Shown in pieces: positions 5,084 to 8,716 of a stretch of 8,716 bases of DNA (position 1 is its first letter; the number at the start of each line of letters is the position of its first letter). Under the pieces are notes generated by a model, which saw nothing but the letters and a program-made list of their open reading frames with translations, had not been told where the DNA came from and did no database searches. A program made the translations under genes and the position numbers. Source of the stretch: Holophagaceae bacterium (GTDB taxonomy: Bacteria > Acidobacteriota > Holophagae > Holophagales > Holophagaceae); the NCBI GenBank assembly GCA_003158505.1, contig PMJK01000008.1:2999-11714 (forward strand). Direction: 5' to 3'.

Positions 5084-6613
5084 TCAGGCCTTCTGCCACC
5101 TCAAAACAGGCTTGCGAGCGGCCGTGGTCTCATCCATGCGGCGCAGGGGGGCGAGGGTCGGGGCCTGGTGCAGCAGGTCAGGGTTCTCCTCGGCCTCCTT
5201 GGCGATCTGGAGCATGGCGTCGCAGAAGGCATCCAGCTCGTCCTTGCCCTCGCTTTCCGTGGGTTCGATCATCAGGGCGCCCGGCACGATCATGGGGAAG
5301 TAGATCGTGGGCGGATGATAGCCGTAGTCGATGAGGCGCTTGGCGATGTCCAGAGTGTGGACATCGTGCTTAGCCTGGTTCGTGTCGCTGAAGACCACCT
5401 CATGCAGCGTGGGCGAATCGATGTGCAGGGCGTAGGTGCCCTTGAGCCGGGCCCGGATGTAGTTGGCATTCACGATGGCGCGGAGGGTGGCCTCTTTCAG
5501 GCCATCGGACCCGTGGCTCAGGCAGTAGGTGAGCGCCCGCACGAGGACCCCGAAGTTGCCATAGAAGGTGTGCACCTTGCCGATGCTCTGGGGGCGGTTC
5601 CAGTCCATGCGGTAGCTGTGCTTCGGGACCTCGCCCTCGCCCACCTTCATGGTGTCGCGGACCACCACGGGCACCGGCAGGAAGGGCACCAGCTTCTCGG
5701 CGCAACAGACGGGGCCCGCACCGGGGCCGCCGCCGCCGTGGGGCGTGGAAAACGTCTTGTGCAGGTTCAGGTGCATGACATCCACGCCAAAATCGCCGGG
5801 CCGGGCCACGCCCACCAGAGCGTTCATGTTGGCCCCATCCATGTAGACCAGGGCACCCACGCTGTGCAGCAGGTCGCTGATCTCCTTGAAGCGGAACTCG
5901 AAGACGCCGGTGGTGTTCGGGTTGGTGATCATGGCGCCGGCGATCTCGTGGCCCAGTTCGGAGACGAGTGAGTTCAACCCCTTGCGGACCTTGCCATTCA
6001 CGGGATCGGTCACATCCTCGAAGCTGATGGTGCCATCGGGACGGGAGGGCAGTTCCACCACCTCATAGCCGGCCATGGCCGCCGTGGCCGGGTTGGTACC
6101 GTGGCCGCTGTCGGGGATGAGGATGACGCGCCGCTTGGCGCCCTTGGAGACGTGATAGGCCCGGATGAGCATGACGCCGGTCAGCTCACCCGCTGCGCCT
6201 GCACTGGGCTGGAGCGTGACACCCGGCAGGCCCGTGATCTCCTTCAGCCATTCCTGAAGGGTGTAGATCGTTTCCAGGTTGCCCTGCACAAAGGCGTCCG
6301 GGGCCATGGGGTGGCTGTCCGTGAAGCCCGGCAGCCCGGCCACCTTCTCGTTGAGCCTGGGATTGTGCTTCATGGTGCAGGAGCCCAGCGGGTAGATGCC
6401 GTCGTCCACGCCGTAGTTCCACTTGGAAAGCCGCGTGAAGTGGCGGATGACCTCGACCTCGCTCAGCTCGGGCAGGGCGTCGAAGCCGCCGCGCTTGAGA
6501 TGGGCGGGACGGGTGTCCTTGGCCACCGGAACATCGAGCTTCGGCAGGTCCATGCCCCGTTTGCCGGGGACGGAGCGTTCAAAGGAAAGGGGTTCGCGCT
6601 GACGTAAGAACAT
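5084..6613 (-). CDS. gcvPB: Glycine dehydrogenase (decarboxylating), subunit 2
   Basis: A 509-residue PLP-bearing subunit of the split P-protein of the glycine cleavage system. With GcvPA it decarboxylates glycine and passes the aminomethyl group to lipoyl-GcvH. The pyridoxal lysine is K286 in HLNLHKTFSTPHGGGGPG (281-298). Also seen are YPLGSCTMKHNPR (74-86), LQPSAGAAGE (134-143), PDSGHGTNPA (167-176), ITNPNTTGVFE (229-239) and YMDGANMNA (257-265). Length is normal. Two in-frame ATGs lie close together (6619 and 6613); GAGGAG (6620-6625) abuts the first and is six bases from the second, so I chose the second. The gcvPA stop is 10 bp upstream and hslO begins 2 bp downstream. Complete and without visible lesions. 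Confidence 0.97.
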   Translation of the reverse strand: MFLRQREPLSFERSVPGKRGMDLPKLDVPVAKDTRPAHLKRGGFDALPELSEVEVIRHFTRLSKWNYGVDDGIYPLGSCTMKHNPRLNEKVAGLPGFTDSHPMAPDAFVQGNLETIYTLQEWLKEITGLPGVTLQPSAGAAGELTGVMLIRAYHVSKGAKRRVILIPDSGHGTNPATAAMAGYEVVELPSRPDGTISFEDVTDPVNGKVRKGLNSLVSELGHEIAGAMITNPNTTGVFEFRFKEISDLLHSVGALVYMDGANMNALVGVARPGDFGVDVMHLNLHKTFSTPHGGGGPGAGPVCCAEKLVPFLPVPVVVRDTMKVGEGEVPKHSYRMDWNRPQSIGKVHTFYGNFGVLVRALTYCLSHGSDGLKEATLRAIVNANYIRARLKGTYALHIDSPTLHEVVFSDTNQAKHDVHTLDIAKRLIDYGYHPPTIYFPMIVPGALMIEPTESEGKDELDAFCDAMLQIAKEAEENPDLLHQAPTLAPLRRMDETTAARKPVLRWQKA

Positions 6614-6619
6614 GTCCAT

Positions 6620-6625
6620 CTCCTC
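6620..6625 (-). promoter_or_regulatory. Ribosome-binding site that decides the gcvPB start
   Basis: On the minus strand GAGGAG overlaps the gcvPA stop codon and is followed immediately by ATGGACATG. The first ATG has no spacing from the site; the second has six bases, the usual distance. This supports starting GcvPB at MFLRQREPLS and also couples its translation to the end of gcvPA. Confidence 0.6.
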
Positions 6626-7976
6626 AGACGGTCGCGGGAACGCGGGCCAGGATCTCGACGAGGCTCTCGATCATCTGGCGGGTGTGGAGTTCCGTGGCAC
6701 ACCAGAGGATGCAGCCCGCGTATTCGGGGTAGAAGCGGCCCAGATCGAGGCCCGGCAGCAGGCTCTCCTTCAGACAGGCCTCCTGCAGAACGGCATAGTC
6801 GCCGGTGTAGCGCAGCACGAACTCGTTGAAGAAGGGCTGGTCAATCACCCTCTCCATGTCCGGCAGCTCCAGCAGGCGCTGGCGCAGGTACTGGGCCTTG
6901 GCGGCGTTCTGCTCCGCCAGGCCCCGCAGGCCCTCGGGCCCCGCCAAATGCATGAAGATGTTGGCGCGCAGGGCCACGAGGCCCTGGTTCGAACAGATGT
7001 TGCTGGTGGCCTTGTCGCGGCGGATGTGCTGCTCGCGGGCAGTCAGCGTGAGCACGTAACCCGTGCGACCTTCCAGGTCCTTCGTCTGGCCCACCACCCG
7101 GCCCGGGATCTCGCGCTTGTGGGCATCCTTCACGGCCAGGAAGCCGAGGAAGGGACCGCCGAAGTTCAGCTTGTTGCCGAGGCTCATGGCTTCGCCGCAG
7201 GCCATGTCCGCGCCGGCCTTGCCGGGGGCCTCGAACCAGCCGAAGGCGAAGGCCTCCTGGGTCACGCTCACCAGCAGGGCACCGGCGGCATGAACGGGGC
7301 CGGCCAGGGTCGTGAGGTCCTCCACGGCTCCAAGGAAGTTGGGATAGCCCACCATCACCGCGGCCACGTCGCCGTTGAGCTTGGCCTGAAGGTCGGCCAG
7401 GTCGGTGACACCATCCTTGAGACCCACTTCCACCAGCTTCAGATCGTCATGGGGCGCGAAGTTGGTCTTGAGGACCTCGCGATACATGGGGTGGAGACCG
7501 CGGCTCACCAGCACGGTGTGGCGCTTCTTCGCCACGCGGACGGCCATCAGCGCCGCTTCCACGCAGGCGGTGCCGCCGTCGTAGAGGCTGGCATTGGTGA
7601 CTTCCAGGCCGGTGAGGTCGCAGATCAGGGTCTGGTATTCGAAGATGTGCTGGAGCGTGCCTTGGCTGATCTCGGGCTGGTAGGGGGTGTAGGCCGTGAA
7701 CCATTCCTGGCGGCTGATGAGGGCATCGATGGCCGAGGGCACGAAGTGGTCATAGGCCCCGGCGCCGAGGAACTGCGCGCAAAAGCGCGTGTTCTTGTTG
7801 GCCAGTCCCATCATCTGCCAAGCCACTTCCTGCTCGGAGCCCTGGGTGGGCAAGTCCAGGTCGCGCCGCAGGCGGAGTGGTTCTGGGATGCCCACAAGCA
7901 GCGCTTCGGCGTTAGGGACGCCGATGGTATCCAGGAGGGCTCGATCCTCGACGGGGGAAGAGGGCAAGTAGCGCAT
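6624..7976 (-). CDS. gcvPA: Glycine dehydrogenase (decarboxylating), subunit 1
   Basis: A 450-residue first subunit of the split P-protein, normal in length. It pairs with GcvPB to form the active glycine decarboxylase; the PLP lysine is in the partner. Strong family blocks are FLGAGAYDHFVP, FTAYTPYQPEISQGTLQ, IFEYQTLICDLTGLEVTNAS, LYDGGTA, FGGPFLG and, further on, REQHIRRDKATSNICSNQ. ATG 7974-7976 was chosen because MRYLPSS is the usual start and AGAGG (7982-7986) lies five bases upstream; an open frame continues 32 codons further up but has no family match and crosses inverted repeats. It leads a tightly spaced run through gcvPB, hslO, the acyltransferase and queC. gcvT and gcvH are not next to it; the upstream neighbour is an outer-membrane protein. 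No glycine riboswitch could be recognised by eye. Confidence 0.97.
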   Translation of the reverse strand: MRYLPSSPVEDRALLDTIGVPNAEALLVGIPEPLRLRRDLDLPTQGSEQEVAWQMMGLANKNTRFCAQFLGAGAYDHFVPSAIDALISRQEWFTAYTPYQPEISQGTLQHIFEYQTLICDLTGLEVTNASLYDGGTACVEAALMAVRVAKKRHTVLVSRGLHPMYREVLKTNFAPHDDLKLVEVGLKDGVTDLADLQAKLNGDVAAVMVGYPNFLGAVEDLTTLAGPVHAAGALLVSVTQEAFAFGWFEAPGKAGADMACGEAMSLGNKLNFGGPFLGFLAVKDAHKREIPGRVVGQTKDLEGRTGYVLTLTAREQHIRRDKATSNICSNQGLVALRANIFMHLAGPEGLRGLAEQNAAKAQYLRQRLLELPDMERVIDQPFFNEFVLRYTGDYAVLQEACLKESLLPGLDLGRFYPEYAGCILWCATELHTRQMIESLVEILARVPATV

Positions 7977-7993
7977 GGCGGCCTCTGCAAAGA

Positions 7994-8011
7994 ACGTTGA
8001 AATGCCAACGT
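7994..8011 (-). promoter_or_regulatory. Small hairpin just ahead of the gcvPA ribosome-binding site
   Basis: ACGTTG (7994-7999) and CAACGT (8006-8011) are perfect inverted copies around a six-base loop. In the minus-strand transcript the stem ends about seven bases before the AGAGG of gcvPA. It could affect ribosome access, or be an operator for a dimeric regulator. Only position and symmetry support this. Confidence 0.35.
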
Positions 8012-8038
8012 ACCAGGGTATCAGGCGGCCCCCAAGAA

Positions 8039-8085
8039 GGGCCCTATGTCGGGGGTCACACCACACCACCACAGACCATAGGCCC
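8039..8085 (-). promoter_or_regulatory. Bulged inverted repeat in the gcvPA upstream region
   Basis: GGGCCCTATG (8039-8048) and CATAGGCCC (8077-8085) can pair as two stems of five and four pairs with a one-base bulge. The enclosed loop contains repeated CAC-CAC units on the plus strand (GTGGTGGTGTGG on the transcript strand). It may be a folded leader element or the arms of an operator. It does not resemble a glycine riboswitch. Confidence 0.3.
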
Positions 8086-8108
8086 GAACGGTGGACTAGA
8101 CGCGGGGA

Positions 8109-8123
8109 TCGGGCTTCGCCCGA
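8109..8123. repeat. Perfect hairpin 1 of the cluster
   Basis: TCGGGC (8109-8114) and GCCCGA (8118-8123) are perfect inverted copies around TTC. No T-run follows on either strand. It is the first of four hairpins in about 130 bp. Confidence 0.5.
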
Positions 8124-8140
8124 GCGCCGCGCGGGGGCTC

Positions 8141-8178
8141 CGGGGGGACTTCGCGAGCAGAGCGAGCAGGGCCCTCCG
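8141..8178. repeat. Hairpin 2 with an internal GCGAGCAG direct repeat
   Basis: CGGGGGG (8141-8147) can pair with CCCTCCG (8172-8178) through seven pairs including one G-T. Inside the loop the octamer GCGAGCAG occurs twice, at 8153-8160 and 8162-8169, one base apart. This mix of an inverted repeat enclosing short direct repeats is typical of extragenic repeat elements, though its copy number in the genome is unknown. Confidence 0.4.
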
Positions 8179-8184
8179 CCTAAC

Positions 8185-8203
8185 GCAGCCTCCCCGAGGC
8201 TGC
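8185..8203. repeat. Perfect hairpin 3, 8-bp stem
   Basis: GCAGCCTC (8185-8192) and GAGGCTGC (8196-8203) are perfect inverted copies around CCC. This is the strongest single stem in the gap and would form on either strand's RNA. It lies about 50 bp past the outer-membrane protein stop and could help end or protect that transcript, but has no U-run. Confidence 0.55.
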
Positions 8204-8220
8204 TCCCGCTCCTTCGTCGC

Positions 8221-8235
8221 GGAGGCGGAGCCTCC
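8221..8235. repeat. Perfect hairpin 4, next to a run of eight C
   Basis: GGAGGC (8221-8226) and GCCTCC (8230-8235) are perfect inverted copies around GGA. The right arm runs into eight consecutive C (8234-8241), that is eight G on the transcript strand, only about ten bases after the stop codon of the outer-membrane protein gene. The run is outside any coding frame. Confidence 0.5.
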
Positions 8236-8249
8236 CCCCCCGGGCAGCA

Positions 8250-8716
8250 TTAATAGCGTTTCCAGAGGTCAAAGGGCTGGGTTCCAATCAGCACGTTGAA
8301 GCTGCCCACCGCCCGACCGCTGTCCTGGGGTGTGCGTTCTTTCAGGAATCCGTAGGACAGCTCCACATAGAAGTTGGACAGCGTCGTGCGCACCATGAGG
8401 CCCGTGCCTTGGGCGCTGATCGCGACTTCGGGCTTGAGGAGGGAGGACGGATCCGGGGCCATCCAGGCCATGTCAAACCGGGGAACCACCTCCATGGTCA
8501 GGCCCAGCCCTAGGTAGAGTCGCAGGGGGATCCCGAACCTCACCGAGGCGAAATTCGGTGCCAGGAAACCCAGTGAATTGGACCCGATGACAAAGGACGA
8601 CCCCCCCAGGGCCCACCAGCGGTCCAGGGGCAGGCGCCGACCCTGGCCCCATTCCAGATCCAGATCCGCTCCGACGTGCTCACCGAAGGACCTGAGCCCC
8701 CGGGCCCGGAAGTAGC
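8250..8716 (-). CDS. Outer-membrane beta-barrel protein, C-terminal part only
   Basis: The frame stays open from the right edge of the window to TAA 8250-8252, giving 154 residues of a longer protein. A shorter version starting at a GTG (8543) is only an internal start; the frame reads through it upstream (SLGFLAPNFASVRFG). The sequence shows alternating strands such as RFGIPLRLYLGLGLTMEVV, PEVAISAQGTGLMVRTTL, NFYVELSYGFL and GSFNVLIGTQPF, ending DLWKRY with a C-terminal tyrosine. Amphipathic strands closing with an aromatic residue are the mark of an outer-membrane barrel recognised by the BAM machinery. The pattern is compatible with the barrel of BamA/TamA-like or patatin-linked proteins, but this portion is too short and divergent to name. 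It lies upstream of gcvPA in the same direction, across a 273-bp gap, so is probably a separate transcript. Confidence 0.7.
   Translation of the reverse strand, partial: YFRARGLRSFGEHVGADLDLEWGQGRRLPLDRWWALGGSSFVIGSNSLGFLAPNFASVRFGIPLRLYLGLGLTMEVVPRFDMAWMAPDPSSLLKPEVAISAQGTGLMVRTTLSNFYVELSYGFLKERTPQDSGRAVGSFNVLIGTQPFDLWKRY

Larger units (their letters stand above)
7977..8249 (-). other. Gene-free stretch upstream of gcvPA, packed with hairpins
   Basis: These 273 bp lie between the end of the outer-membrane protein gene and gcvPA. They should carry the gcvPA promoter and the upstream gene's terminator. I see no convincing -35/-10 pair, no T-rich intrinsic terminator and no glycine riboswitch pattern. 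The left third holds two inverted repeats in the likely gcvPA leader. The right half (8101-8241) is extremely G/C-rich with four hairpins, a direct repeat and a run of eight C, annotated separately. Short open frames here on both strands have no recognisable protein content. Confidence 0.6.

Noticed and set aside
5082..5099. GTG start for hslO six codons upstream
   Set aside because: It overlaps gcvPB by 16 bp and has no properly spaced ribosome site, while ATG 5081 has AGAAGG at seven bases.
6612..8000. A 462-codon open frame on the plus strand opposite gcvPA
   Set aside because: It is antisense to a perfectly conserved gcvPA, has a composition heavy in H, Q, G and V, and shows no family motif. 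Long antisense frames are expected in G/C-rich genes.
7977..8072. A 32-residue N-terminal extension of GcvPA
   Set aside because: It has no match to the family N-terminus, crosses inverted repeats, and the ATG at 7976 has a well-placed ribosome site.
7977..8249. Glycine riboswitch before gcvPA
   Set aside because: No recognisable tandem aptamer core could be found on the minus strand; the hairpins present have perfect G/C stems of a different kind.
8250..8543. A complete 97-residue small gene at the right edge
   Set aside because: Its apparent start is an internal GTG; the frame stays open to the window edge with continuous barrel-like sequence, so it is the end of a longer gene.

Overview
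The window is a GC-rich, densely packed bacterial chromosomal segment. Nine genes lie on the minus strand and a gene end enters on the plus strand from the left edge. All complete genes are housekeeping or biosynthetic. I see no phage, insertion sequence, CRISPR array, tRNA or rRNA. The host is Gram-negative: the gene at the right edge encodes an outer-membrane beta-barrel. A two-subunit glycine decarboxylase, a DUF374 acyltransferase and this GC-rich style would fit Acidobacteriota of the Holophaga/Geothrix type, but that placement is from general memory and is only moderately sure.

Layout, left to right. The last 32 codons of an S9-family peptidase (+) converge on folK (-). The gap between them holds two inverted repeats. 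Then, all on the minus strand and so read right to left: a truncated outer-membrane barrel protein; a 273-bp gene-free stretch with several hairpins; gcvPA, gcvPB, hslO (Hsp33), a DUF374 lysophospholipid acyltransferase and queC, packed with gaps or overlaps of -8 to +10 bp; a 116-bp gap; a cobalamin-binding-type radical SAM protein of unknown substrate, followed by a probable intrinsic terminator; an 88-bp spacer with a G/C hairpin; then queF and folK, 2 bp apart.

How the genes fit together. gcvPA/gcvPB form the split P-protein of the glycine cleavage system; gcvT and gcvH are not in the window. queC makes preQ0 and queF reduces it to preQ1, two consecutive steps toward queuosine in tRNA; queD and queE must lie elsewhere. 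folK belongs to folate synthesis, which shares its GTP cyclohydrolase product, dihydroneopterin triphosphate, with the queuosine route, so queF-folK is a sensible pair. The B12-type radical SAM gene sits between the two queuosine genes and is the least explained protein here.

I did not find a convincing novel system. The items most worth a second look are the radical SAM protein in its queuosine neighbourhood, the hairpin cluster upstream of gcvPA, and the hairpin repeat between the S9 peptidase and folK.
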